From contig CALHWD010000015.1 of NCBI GenBank assembly GCA_938036825.1, positions 1 through 5,600 of the forward strand: a DNA stretch of 5,600 bases, read 5' to 3'. Position numbers and translations under genes: made by a program. The stretch's first letter is position 1; each line of letters opens with the position of its first letter. The DNA is from an uncultured Candidatus Saccharibacteria bacterium (GTDB lineage Bacteria > Patescibacteriota > Saccharimonadia > Saccharimonadales > Saccharimonadaceae). A model generated the notes under the pieces. It did no database searches and was not told where the DNA came from. It saw only the letters and a list, made by a program, of their open reading frames with translations. This document shows, one piece after another, positions 5,593 through 5,600 of this stretch.

Positions 5593-5600
5593 CCTGGTGA

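Noticed and set aside
5560..5600. Possible tRNA or other structured RNA end at the right edge
   Set aside because: No cloverleaf arms or CCA-type end fit; the structure is better explained as an intrinsic terminator on the minus strand.

Overview
The window holds four protein-coding genes and looks like a small accessory (defence-like) region. No rRNA, tRNA, insertion sequence or CRISPR array is visible. The left 1 kb is GC-rich, and its two genes read like actinobacterial proteins. The large gene has moderate GC, and the intergenic stretch at 4883-5119 is clearly AT-richer. The host cannot be fixed from this. A GC-rich Gram-positive (Actinomycetota-like) genome is the best guess. The small right-hand protein also resembles, from memory, proteins of small-genome candidate-phylum bacteria.

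Layout: (1) 1-668 (+) is the 3' part of a gene that enters from the left, encoding an unrecognised beta-rich protein. Its first visible bases contain two overlapping perfect inverted repeats. (2) 800-1042 (+) is a complete 80-residue XRE-family helix-turn-helix regulator with a GTG start, preceded by a tandem operator-like repeat. (3) 1049-1083 is a strong hairpin between converging genes. (4) 1109-4882 (-) is one intact gene of 1257 residues. It has an N-terminal PD-(D/E)xK-like nuclease module, a central module that looks like a STAND/AAA-type NTPase without its P-loop, a long helical region, and a conserved-looking C-terminal domain. (5) 4883-5119 is a divergent promoter region with several repeats. 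(6) 5120-5536 (+) encodes a 138-residue basic protein resembling small RelE/barnase-type (BECR-like) nucleases. (7) 5542-5592 is a hairpin with a T-tract on the minus strand, implying a convergent gene just beyond the right edge.

How the genes may work together (inference): the large nuclease-fused protein is the best candidate for a previously undescribed defence factor. It may sense and cut invading DNA through a single multidomain polypeptide. The divergent small nuclease-like gene shares its control region and could be a toxin-like partner or an independent cargo gene. The XRE regulator may control its own operator, the defence gene, or both, but no shared operator motif was found to link them. 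All functional assignments rest on reading the sequence and on remembered family patterns, with no database search.
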